From the NCBI GenBank assembly GCA_964423985.1, contig CAYRGE010000035.1, positions 1 through 6,039 on the forward strand: a DNA stretch of 6,039 nucleotides, read 5' to 3'. The stretch's first letter is position 1, and every line of letters starts with the position of its first letter. The notes beneath the pieces were generated by a model that was not told where the DNA came from, did not search any database, and worked only from the letters and a program-made list of their open reading frames with translations. This stretch comes from CAYRGE01 sp964423985. GTDB lineage: Bacteria; Patescibacteriota; Minisyncoccia; Phycocordibacterales; CAYRGE01. Position numbers and translations under genes: made by a program. Of the stretch, positions 1 through 5,210 are shown one piece after another.

Positions 1-3
1 TAT

Positions 4-78
4 TGGTGCCCTTGTTAGGACTCGAACCTAAAACTCAACGTCCGAAGCGTTACGTGATATCCTTTTCACCACAAGGGC
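4..78 (-). tRNA. tRNA-Arg, anticodon UCG
   Basis: Read on the minus strand the gene folds as a complete cloverleaf. The acceptor stem is GCCCTTG/CAAGGGC. The D stem is GTGA/TCAC around a loop with the GG pair followed by A, which suits the A20 identity base of arginine tRNAs. The anticodon stem is TAACG/CGTTG around the loop CTTCGGA, which places UCG at positions 34-36. The variable loop is 4 nt (AGTT), and the T arm is TTAGG/CCTAA with loop TTCGAGT. The discriminator base is A and the CCA end is encoded, so the CCA enzyme made by the neighbouring gene would be needed only for repair of this tRNA. It reads CGA and possibly other CGN codons. The gene is 75 nt with CCA, and no base of the fold is missing. 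Confidence 0.95.
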
Positions 79-106
79 ATAGATTGTATCTAAAAACTAA
101 AGCTAC

Positions 107-143
107 TTTTATAAGCTTAACATATTGTGTTAAACTTATAAAA
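107..143. repeat. Inverted repeat overlapping the tRNA-Arg promoter
   Basis: Two 16-base arms (107-122 and 128-143) are complementary except for one pair (116 against 134) and enclose the 5-nt spacer TATTG. The right arm contains the -10 box of the tRNA promoter. As DNA it could be an operator. As RNA only the left arm and spacer would be transcribed from the predicted start, so a leader hairpin is unlikely. There is no T-run after it on either strand, which argues against a terminator. Confidence 0.6.
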
Positions 144-163
144 TAATTGCAACCTAATTTCAA
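135..163 (-). promoter_or_regulatory. Probable promoter of tRNA-Arg
   Basis: On the minus strand a -35 box TTGAAA (158-163) is separated by exactly 17 bp from a -10 box TATAAG (135-140). Each box matches 5 of 6 sigma-70 consensus positions. Transcription would start near 128, about 50 nt before the mature tRNA 5' end. The -10 box lies inside the right arm of the inverted repeat at 107-143. The call rests on consensus and position only. Confidence 0.55.
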
Positions 164-186
164 GGGTTAAATGCAATACTTAGTTA

Positions 187-290
187 GTCATTGCGAGGTA
201 CGAAGCAATCCAGAGTTTTTGTTTCGTGTTTAAGGGCTTCGTGCTGGATTGTTTCGTCGTCCCGCTTCACTGCACTTCTCGCAAAGACGG
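187..290 (+). repeat. Dispersed palindromic repeat, complete copy 1 (MITE/REP-like)
   Basis: The element starts GTCATTGCGAGG, reaches GAAGCAATCCAG at 202-213, and closes with a right arm (244-290) whose reverse complement contains GTCTTTGCGAG and GAAACAATCCAG. The two arms are therefore imperfect inverted repeats. The right arm is about 20 bp longer, and the arms enclose a centre of about 30 bp. The left arm is identical over 27 bp to 3374-3400, and the right arm resembles 5713-5760 in the opposite orientation. No coding capacity is seen. I recall similar GTCATTGCGAGG palindromes dispersed in various bacterial genomes. Calling this a non-autonomous mobile element is an inference. Confidence 0.8.
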
Positions 291-368
291 GGTTTGTCGT
301 TCCACAACGGTGGCTTTCATAAAAAATAGCTCTGTATTGTGTATAATATAGAATACAATAACCATACT

Positions 369-377
369 TGCTATAAT
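369..377 (+). promoter_or_regulatory. Candidate extended -10 promoter for cca
   Basis: TGCTATAAT is a perfect extended -10 (TGn plus TATAAT) on the plus strand, about 130 bp upstream of cca. No good -35 is present at 16-18 bp, which is tolerable for extended -10 promoters. In such AT-rich DNA isolated TATAAT boxes are common (others at 342-347, 485-490 and 499-504), so the choice is uncertain. Confidence 0.35.
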
Positions 378-484
378 GCTTAGGTAATAGCAGTTTTTAA
401 TGTCTTGTTGTTGTTTTTGACTTAACACAAGGGTTACACACAACAAACGAAACTAATAAGTTTTTATGTGTTTCATAAAAACAT

Positions 485-490
485 TATAAT
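485..490 (+). promoter_or_regulatory. Candidate -10 box for a near-leaderless cca mRNA
   Basis: This TATAAT box lies 15 bp before the cca start codon. If it is used, transcription would begin around 497, leaving a leader of under 10 nt and no room for a ribosome binding site. The possible -35 (TTTTAT at 462-467, 17-bp spacing) is weak. A second TATAAT at 499-504 touches the start codon. This is an alternative to the extended -10 at 369-377. Confidence 0.25.
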
Positions 491-505
491 AAGATTATTA
501 TAATT

Positions 506-1981
506 ATGAGCGAAATAAACAATAACATACCAAAAGAGATAGTAATGGCTTTACAAATACTCAAAAACGCTAATTTTGAGGCTTATTTAGTAGGTGGTTG
601 TGTCCGAGACCTATTACGAAAGGAAAAGCCAAAAGACTGGGATATTGCAACAAGCGCAACACCAGAAAACATACAGGAACTTTTTGAACATTCTTTTTAT
701 GAAAATAACTACGGAACAGTTGGTGTAGTTAACGACGAAACAGAAGACAAAACCTTAAAGATAATTGAAATAACACCCTTTCGCTCGGAGGGAGCATATA
801 AAGATGGCCGTAGACCATCTAGTGTTTGTTTTAGTACAAAAATAGAAGATGATTTAAAGCGACGCGATTTTACGGTAAATGCAATTGCATACGACATTTA
901 TAAAAACAAGTTTATTGACCCCCATAAAGGACAGGAAGATTTAAAAAGTAAGGTCCTGCGTGCTGTTGGTTCAGTAGAAGATCGTTTTTCTGAAGATTAC
1001 TTGCGAATGCTTCGTGCCGTGCGTTTCGCCGCACAACTCGGCTTTTCAATTGAACAAGCAACAGAAAAAGCTATTATTTTACACGCCAAAAAAGTACAAA
1101 ATGTTTCACGTGAAAGAATTCGTGACGAATTTATTAAAATAGTTGACTCAAGACACCCTGTTATTGGTATAAAGATTGCCCAGAAACTAGGTATATTAAG
1201 CCATATTGTACCAGAACTTGAACTTGGTATTGGAATAAAACAACGAGGTAATCATATTTATGATGTGTGGGAACACAACCTTATGTCATTGCAACATGCA
1301 GCAGACAAAAACTGGTCGTTTCTCGTGAAACTTTCTGCGTTGTTGCATGATATAGCCAAGCCACATACCCGCAAGTGGTCAAGGAGTCAAAATTTATGGA
1401 CATTTCATGGACATGATGTTGTGGGAGAGCGTGTTTCACGTGAAATATTAAACCGCCTCCTTTTTCCAAAAGAAACCGTGATTAATGTATCAAAACTCGT
1501 GCGCTGGCATTTATTCTTTTCCGATCCTGACAAAATAACGCTTTCAGCTGTGCGTAGATTAGTAAAAAATGTAGGTAAGGAACATATTTGGGATTTAATG
1601 AAACTCCGCGCATGCGACAGAATAGGTACGGGACTACCTAAAGAAGCACCCTATAGATTGCGCAAATATGAATCTATGATTGAAGAGGTTCTGCAGGATC
1701 CAATTTCTGTTAGTATGTTAAAGATTGACGGTGTCAAAATTATGAATGTTACACAAGAAAAACCTGGCTCTCGTATTGGTTTTATTCTACACGCACTACT
1801 TGAAGAAGTTTTAGAAAATCCAAAACTAAACACTGATGCGTTTCTCGTGAAACGAACAATAGAGCTTTCAGGTCTTTCTGATTCTGATTTAAAGACATTA
1901 GGCGAGAGGGGTGCAGAAAAAAAAGAAACAGAACAAGATTTAAGGGTATCTGAAATACGCAAACGACATTGGGTAAAGTAA
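506..1981 (+). CDS. cca: CCA tRNA nucleotidyltransferase with HD domain
   Basis: This 491-residue class II nucleotidyltransferase adds or repairs the 3' CCA of tRNAs in the cytoplasm, using CTP and ATP. The N-terminal catalytic head shows LVGGCVRD (28-35) followed by DWD (44-46), which gives the metal-binding DxD pair. The RRDFTVNA motif is at 119-126. The nucleotide-template motif EDYLR (163-167) matches the EDxxR form typical of CCA enzymes. The neck and body follow, then an HD phosphohydrolase domain (about 250-370) with H257, H281-D282 and H301/H303. A C-terminal block (about 408-445) contains IDGVKIM and PGSRIG. The close relative poly(A) polymerase is less likely because of the EDxxR motif. 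The ATG at 506 has no Shine-Dalgarno sequence, and no in-frame alternative fits the family N-terminus better. A terminator follows at 2082-2122. The coding sequence contains four parS-like palindromes, described separately. Confidence 0.95.
   Translation: MSEINNNIPKEIVMALQILKNANFEAYLVGGCVRDLLRKEKPKDWDIATSATPENIQELFEHSFYENNYGTVGVVNDETEDKTLKIIEITPFRSEGAYKDGRRPSSVCFSTKIEDDLKRRDFTVNAIAYDIYKNKFIDPHKGQEDLKSKVLRAVGSVEDRFSEDYLRMLRAVRFAAQLGFSIEQATEKAIILHAKKVQNVSRERIRDEFIKIVDSRHPVIGIKIAQKLGILSHIVPELELGIGIKQRGNHIYDVWEHNLMSLQHAADKNWSFLVKLSALLHDIAKPHTRKWSRSQNLWTFHGHDVVGERVSREILNRLLFPKETVINVSKLVRWHLFFSDPDKITLSAVRRLVKNVGKEHIWDLMKLRACDRIGTGLPKEAPYRLRKYESMIEEVLQDPISVSMLKIDGVKIMNVTQEKPGSRIGFILHALLEEVLENPKLNTDAFLVKRTIELSGLSDSDLKTLGERGAEKKETEQDLRVSEIRKRHWVK
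1102..1117. promoter_or_regulatory. parS: parS-like site 1 inside cca
   Basis: TGTTTCACGTGAAAGA matches the bacterial parS consensus TGTTTCACGTGAAACA at 15 of 16 positions. The inner 12 bp (TTTCACGTGAAA) are a perfect palindrome. ParB family proteins with the canonical specificity bind such sites to nucleate the partition complex. The bases encode the VSRE part of cca (residues 200-203), a stretch often seen as S-R-E-R-I in this family, so protein constraint explains part but not all of the sequence. Confidence 0.6.
1317..1332. promoter_or_regulatory. Degenerate parS-like palindrome A in cca
   Basis: CGTTTCTCGTGAAACT matches parS at 13 of 16 positions. Both GTTTC and GAAAC arms are intact, but the central CACGTG is changed to CTCGTG. 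The 14-base core is identical to the core at 1840-1853. It encodes FLVK with the codon CTC, which looks uncommon in this AT-rich gene. It may be a weak ParB site or a coincidence of shared peptide sequence. Confidence 0.3.
1432..1447. promoter_or_regulatory. parS: parS-like site 2 inside cca
   Basis: TGTTTCACGTGAAATA again matches 15 of 16 parS positions. It shares a 14-base stretch (TGTTTCACGTGAAA) with site 1, 330 bp away, and its only mismatch is at the same consensus position (15). It encodes VSRE at residues 310-313 of cca, in a region of the HD domain where I know of no conserved S-R-E motif, so coding constraint is a weaker explanation here than at site 1. Confidence 0.6.
1839..1854. 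promoter_or_regulatory. Degenerate parS-like palindrome B in cca
   Basis: CGTTTCTCGTGAAACG shares the exact 14-base core GTTTCTCGTGAAAC with palindrome A, 522 bp upstream, and matches parS at 13 of 16 positions. It encodes FLVK near the cca C-terminus in the same reading frame as palindrome A. Its function is unproven. It is listed because four related palindromes fall within 753 bp of one gene and no others of this quality are seen in the rest of the window. Confidence 0.3.
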
Positions 1982-2081
1982 AAAACAAGTGCCTATAAGT
2001 TTAATTTTACAACAGGCTATGCAAATTATTTTTAAACAAAACAAATAATTATTTATGATTTAATATTTTACTATCCGTAAG

Positions 2082-2122
2082 ATGTCTTTTTGTTATTAAT
2101 ATATTAACAAAAAGACATTTTT
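2082..2122 (+). terminator. Rho-independent terminator of cca
   Basis: A perfect 14-bp stem (2082-2095 with 2105-2118) encloses a 9-nt loop and runs directly into five Ts (2118-2122), about 100 bp after the cca stop. The stem is AT-rich, with only four G-C pairs, as is usual in such a genome. There is no T-run after the stem on the minus strand, so it should act mainly on cca transcripts. Confidence 0.65.
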
Positions 2123-2292
2123 ATAAAAGCAAAAAAGGGGAGTTGCTTTATTAAGTTTTATTAAACACCACAACAACCTACAACACTTTCTTTTTGCATT
2201 GTTTTAAGTTGTGTTTTTCCGCAATAATTTTAATCTTACCATTGAATGAAGTGTTGTTTCTATTGGTGCAATTAGTGTAATTTATTGCTAAA
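2123..2292. other. Intergenic tract between convergent cca and xth
   Basis: This is the middle of the 379-bp gap between the two convergent stop codons (1982-2360). It contains a 9-bp inverted repeat with a 60-nt spacer (ACAACACTT at 2180-2188 and its complement at 2249-2257), and a G-rich run AGGGGAG that is not followed by a usable reading frame. I see no gene or convincing RNA here. Confidence 0.4.
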
Positions 2293-2330
2293 ATAAAAGA
2301 CACGCAAAGAATAGTCTTTTATATTTTTTA
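2293..2330. terminator. Possible bidirectional terminator, mainly for xth
   Basis: ATAAAAGAC (2293-2301) pairs with GTCTTTTAT (2314-2322) around a 12-nt loop. A run of six Ts follows nearby on the plus strand, and four Ts follow directly on the minus strand. It lies about 40 bp beyond the xth stop, in the gap between convergent genes, where a bidirectional terminator is expected. The stem is short and AT-rich, so it may be weak. Confidence 0.4.
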
Positions 2331-2444
2331 TCGCAATGAAAATAAATAAACTATGTCTTATTAGCTCATTTTTATAACTAAAGGACAGTGGTCAGATCCA
2401 TATATGTCTTTTAAGATACGTATGTCTTTTATATTTTTTATCGC
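2314..2444. repeat. Pair of exact 21-bp direct repeats at the xth 3' end
   Basis: The same 21 bases, starting GTCTTTTATA and ending TTTTATCGC, occur at 2314-2334 in the intergenic region and at 2424-2444 within xth, 110 bp apart in the same orientation. The second copy encodes A-I-K-N-I-K-D near the xth C-terminus. The first forms the right arm and T-run of the putative terminator at 2293-2330. Confidence 0.8.
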
Positions 2445-3143
2445 CTGTGTGTTTGCAAAAAAATAGTCTATTCTCCAGCCAACATTGCGATCACGTGCTC
2501 TAGTCTTCATATCCCAGTATGTATAAGAGTCTGCTTTGTTTGAGTAGAAATGCCGAAACACATCAATAAAGCCACTTGCAACTACTTCGTCAAGCCATGC
2601 TCGTTCTTCTGGTAAAAACCCTGAATTCTTTTTATTTTCTTTGGGCCTAGCTAAATCAATTTCCTCATGTGCGGTATTTACATCACCACAAAAAATGATT
2701 TTTTTATCACCTTCTGTTTGATTGCGTAATTTTTCAACATAAATTAAAAAAGCATCGTAAAAATTAAGCTTGTATTTCAATCGTTCTGGTCCACCTCCTC
2801 CGTTTGGAAAATATATATTTATAAGTATAAACTCCTCATGGTGCATTGTTAATAATCGCCCTTCTTTATCAAGTTCCTCAACTCCCATTCCACATTCAAC
2901 TTTTAATGGCTTGTCTTTTGTATAAACAGCAACACCACTATACCCTTTGCGTTCTTTTGGTGAACAAAAATAAGAAGTATACCCAGAAATACTTCTAATC
3001 TCGTCTGGTAACTGTTCTTTATGTGCCTTTGTTTCCTGTAGACACAAAATATCAACATTTTCTTTTTCTAGAAACTCAAAGAGGTTCCCTTTTCTGTGTA
3101 CAGCCCTTAATCCGTTAACATTCCAAGATGCAATTTGTGTCAT
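2361..3143 (-). CDS. xth: Exodeoxyribonuclease III / AP endonuclease
   Basis: This 260-residue member of the endonuclease/exonuclease/phosphatase superfamily incises DNA 5' of abasic sites and trims 3' ends during base-excision repair. The whole fold is present at normal ExoIII length. The active-site residues, in order, are N8/N10 in SWNVNGLRA, the metal ligand E37 in LCLQETK, Y111 in NIYFPNG, D154 and N156 in CGDVNTAH, D226 in WRIDYF, and the D251-H252 pair in GSDHCPL. The EIDLARP segment after the catalytic Asn resembles the ExoA-type subgroup. The ATG at 3143 directly precedes the family's usual first strand, so the start is secure, although the upstream TTAAATTTAAAAT has no Shine-Dalgarno sequence. 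The gene stands alone, separated by 273 bp from typA upstream and convergent with cca. I see no strong promoter in the AT-rich upstream sequence. xthA or exoA are alternative names. Confidence 0.95.
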   Translation of the reverse strand: MTQIASWNVNGLRAVHRKGNLFEFLEKENVDILCLQETKAHKEQLPDEIRSISGYTSYFCSPKERKGYSGVAVYTKDKPLKVECGMGVEELDKEGRLLTMHHEEFILINIYFPNGGGGPERLKYKLNFYDAFLIYVEKLRNQTEGDKKIIFCGDVNTAHEEIDLARPKENKKNSGFLPEERAWLDEVVASGFIDVFRHFYSNKADSYTYWDMKTRARDRNVGWRIDYFFANTQAIKNIKDIRILKDIYGSDHCPLVIKMS

Positions 3144-3231
3144 ATTTTAAATTTAATGATTATTAATAAAATTACTAAAAACTATTTTAATTACAACTTT
3201 ATAAAAAATTTTTAAATACCCAAATATCACT

Positions 3232-3270
3232 TTTGTGTTTCACGCCCTACACAAAATCGTGAAACACAAA
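3232..3270. repeat. 13-bp inverted repeat containing split parS half-sites
   Basis: TTTGTGTTTCACG (3232-3244) and CGTGAAACACAAA (3258-3270) are perfect inverted arms around a 13-bp spacer. The arms contain TGTTTCAC and GTGAAACA, the two halves of a parS consensus, pulled apart. The repeat lies about 90 bp upstream of xth and 150 bp beyond the typA stop. The perfect arms would also make an RNA hairpin, but no T-run follows on either strand, so a rho-independent terminator is not the best reading. Confidence 0.7.
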
Positions 3271-3320
3271 TATGTTATTTATGTTTGTTTTTGTACACTG
3301 TGAATAGTTGTTTGGTATCA

Positions 3321-3380
3321 CTAGTAATTATCTGTCATTGCAAGCGGTTGTTTGTCATTGTTGGCATCTATCTGTCATTG
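3321..3380 (+). repeat. Degenerate 20-bp tandem repeat, three units
   Basis: Three consecutive 20-bp units (3321-3340, 3341-3360, 3361-3380) each end in TGTCATTG, while their first halves differ. The first and third units share TATCTGTCATTG. A more diverged unit precedes them at 3301-3320, sharing GTTGTTTG in phase with the second unit. The last unit runs directly into the palindromic repeat copy at 3374, whose first seven bases are the conserved GTCATTG. Confidence 0.6.
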
Positions 3381-3434
3381 CGAGGTACGAAGCAATCCAG
3401 AGTTGTCGTCTCGTGTTTAAAGTTTTGGTGCTCG
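3374..3434 (+). repeat. Truncated palindromic repeat copy 2, merging with the typA 3' end
   Basis: Bases 3374-3400 are identical to the left arm of copy 1 (187-213). The next 34 bases align without gaps to the centre of copy 1 at 26 positions, including TCGTGTTTAA and GTGCT. The right arm is missing: the sequence continues as typA coding sequence. The typA stop codon (3417-3419) therefore lies inside the part that matches the repeat. Confidence 0.7.
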
Positions 3435-5204
3435 CTTTCTTTCGTTTTCGGTTAAACATCGCTTACGAAGACGAATATCCTGTGGTGTAACTTCTAGATA
3501 TTCATCACTACGCATAAGTCCCAGTGCCTTCTCAAGAGTTAAATCAAGCGCTGGTGACACTTTCGTTGCTTCATCACTACCAGAAGCTCTCATATTAGTA
3601 AGTTGCTTGCCTTTAGTTGGGTTTACCATCATATCTTCGCCTTTTGATGTGTTTCCAATCACCATTCCTTCATATACTTCTGTGTTTGGATTTATGTATA
3701 AAATACCTCGTTCTTGTAGGTTCATAAGAGCAAAACCAGAAGCTTTTCCATTTGACATTGAAACCATAGATCCTAATTTTGTTTTTTGTATACTTCCAGC
3801 CATCGGACCAAAGTGACTAAATATAGAGGTTAGTATTCCATTACCTTTGGTGTCTATAACAAATTCATTGCGATACCCCAGCATTCCTCGTGTTGGAACT
3901 TCAAAAACGATTTTTACCTCACTGTGTTCAGTCCCCATCGTAGTCATTACACCTTTGCGTTTTCCAAGCTTTTCAATAACCGACCCACTAAACTCTTCTG
4001 GTACCAATATTGAAACCTCTTCATATGGTTCGTGTTTAACGCCACCAACATCCTTGAACACCACTTCTGGCTGTGAGACAGCAATTTCAAACCCTTCTCT
4101 GCGCATATTTTCAATAAGTACCGCTAGGTGCAATTCTCCTCGTCCATACACCTTCATTCTTGAATCATCGCTAAAATCTACACGCAAACCAACATTAACC
4201 TCAAGTTCTTTTTCAAGCCTGTCTCTTATTTGCCTTCCTGTTAAAAATTTTCCAACCTTACCAGCAAAAGGGGAGTCATTTACAAACATAAAAACAGATA
4301 TGGTGGGTTCATCTACCGCAATAGCAGGTAGAGCATCACCCTCATCTGATTCTAATAATGTTTGTCCAATAAAAATACCGGGTATTCCTGCAATCATTAC
4401 AATATCTCCAGCTCTTGCTTCTTCAGCTTCTTTTCTGTTTAATCCCTCAAAGGTAAATAACTTGTTTACCTTGCCTGTGTTTTTATTACCGTCAGCGTCT
4501 TTAATAATTAATGATTGTTTATTTTTTACTACACCTTTGTATATGCGACAAATACCCATTCGTCCCAAAAAATTATCGTGAGCAAGGTTAAAAACCTGTG
4601 CTGATAGTGGTTCTTCTCCAAGATTATTGCCAGATGATGATGGTACTTTTTCAATTATAGTATCAAGGATAGGCGACAGGTCTACTGCATTGTCTTCCAT
4701 TTTCCGCTTTGCAATACCGTCACGCCCCACCGCATAAAGTGTTGTAAAATCAAGTTGCTCGTCTGTTGCCCCAAGATCCAAAAAAAGCTCATATACTTGT
4801 TCTTCTGCAACATCAACATTAGCTGCTGGCTTATCAATCTTGTTTAATATTAATATTGGCTTTAATCCAAGTTCTAGGCTTTTTTTAAGTACAAATTTTG
4901 TTTGTGGCATTGGCCCTTCTGCTGCGTCAACAACCAAAAGAACAGAGTCTATTGAACGAAGAACTCGCTCAACCTCAGAGCCAAAATCTGAATGACCTGG
5001 TGTATCAAGTATATTAATCTTTGTACCCTTGTAAAATACTGAGGTATTTTTGGCATAAATAGTAATACCTCGCTCTTTTTCTATATCATTTGAATCCATA
5101 GACACGCCGTCTTTTCCAGCACCTGTTTCCGCCAGAATTGCATCGGTTAGTGTTGTTTTTCCATGATCAACATGGGCGATAATTGCAATATTTCTTATTT
5201 CCAT
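3417..5204 (-). CDS. typA: Ribosome-associated translational GTPase TypA/BipA
   Basis: This 595-residue translational GTPase, related to EF-G, binds the ribosome and is implicated in ribosome assembly and stress adaptation in other bacteria. The G domain shows the P-loop around HVDHGKTT (11-18), RGITI of switch I with T48, DTPGH (67-71) and NKID (121-124). Domains II and III follow. The TypA-specific C-terminal part contains RGMLGYRNEF, MVVNPTKGKQLTNMRASG-like sequence (M-M-V-N-P here), and the end signature IRLRKR. The segment before switch I is a few residues shorter than in E. coli, and the G5 region reads YAVGRDGIA instead of the more usual YASA type. The ATG at 5204 has no Shine-Dalgarno sequence. 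It lies 6 nt after the stop of the upstream membrane-protein gene, so the two are probably cotranscribed. The last codons and the stop overlap a degraded repeat element. Confidence 0.96.
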   Translation of the reverse strand: MEIRNIAIIAHVDHGKTTLTDAILAETGAGKDGVSMDSNDIEKERGITIYAKNTSVFYKGTKINILDTPGHSDFGSEVERVLRSIDSVLLVVDAAEGPMPQTKFVLKKSLELGLKPILILNKIDKPAANVDVAEEQVYELFLDLGATDEQLDFTTLYAVGRDGIAKRKMEDNAVDLSPILDTIIEKVPSSSGNNLGEEPLSAQVFNLAHDNFLGRMGICRIYKGVVKNKQSLIIKDADGNKNTGKVNKLFTFEGLNRKEAEEARAGDIVMIAGIPGIFIGQTLLESDEGDALPAIAVDEPTISVFMFVNDSPFAGKVGKFLTGRQIRDRLEKELEVNVGLRVDFSDDSRMKVYGRGELHLAVLIENMRREGFEIAVSQPEVVFKDVGGVKHEPYEEVSILVPEEFSGSVIEKLGKRKGVMTTMGTEHSEVKIVFEVPTRGMLGYRNEFVIDTKGNGILTSIFSHFGPMAGSIQKTKLGSMVSMSNGKASGFALMNLQERGILYINPNTEVYEGMVIGNTSKGEDMMVNPTKGKQLTNMRASGSDEATKVSPALDLTLEKALGLMRSDEYLEVTPQDIRLRKRCLTENERKRAPKL

Positions 5205-5210
5205 TGTTTG

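Larger units (their letters stand above)
79..505. other. Gene-free region between tRNA-Arg and cca
   Basis: These 427 bp separate two divergently transcribed genes. They hold the tRNA promoter and its inverted repeat (107-163), a full palindromic repeat element (187-290), and an AT-rich stretch (about 310-505) with several TATAAT boxes that must contain the cca promoter. I see no plausible protein gene or structured RNA in the remainder. Confidence 0.6.

Noticed and set aside
4..78. Reading the tRNA anticodon as UUC (Glu)
   Set aside because: The 5-bp anticodon stem TAACG/CGTTG fixes a 7-nt loop CTTCGGA, which places UCG at 34-36. Shifting to UUC would break the stem.
417..422. TTGACT as the -35 box of a cca promoter
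   Set aside because: No acceptable -10 hexamer lies 16-18 bp downstream.
1651..1962. A 103-codon minus-strand frame, and other short frames antisense to cca
   Set aside because: These are Ser-rich shadow frames of a gene with full motif support.
2180..2257. Possible structured small RNA between cca and xth
   Set aside because: Only a 9-bp inverted repeat with a 60-nt loop is visible, with no adjacent promoter or terminator that would define a transcript.
3232..3270. Rho-independent terminator of typA
   Set aside because: The stem is perfect, but the loop is 13 nt and no T-run follows on the minus strand, so I kept it as an inverted repeat of unknown role.
3321..3380. CRISPR-like array
   Set aside because: The units are 20 bp with only about 8-9 conserved bases, and there are no spacers of constant length between longer identical repeats.
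3308..3490. A 60-codon plus-strand frame
   Set aside because: It is made of the 20-bp array, the repeat element and the antisense end of typA, so it is a by-product of repeats.
3847..4581. A 244-codon open frame on the plus strand
   Set aside because: It lies entirely antisense to typA, which has complete family motifs. The translation is rich in Ser, Thr, Pro and Ile without domain character, as expected from a shadow frame.
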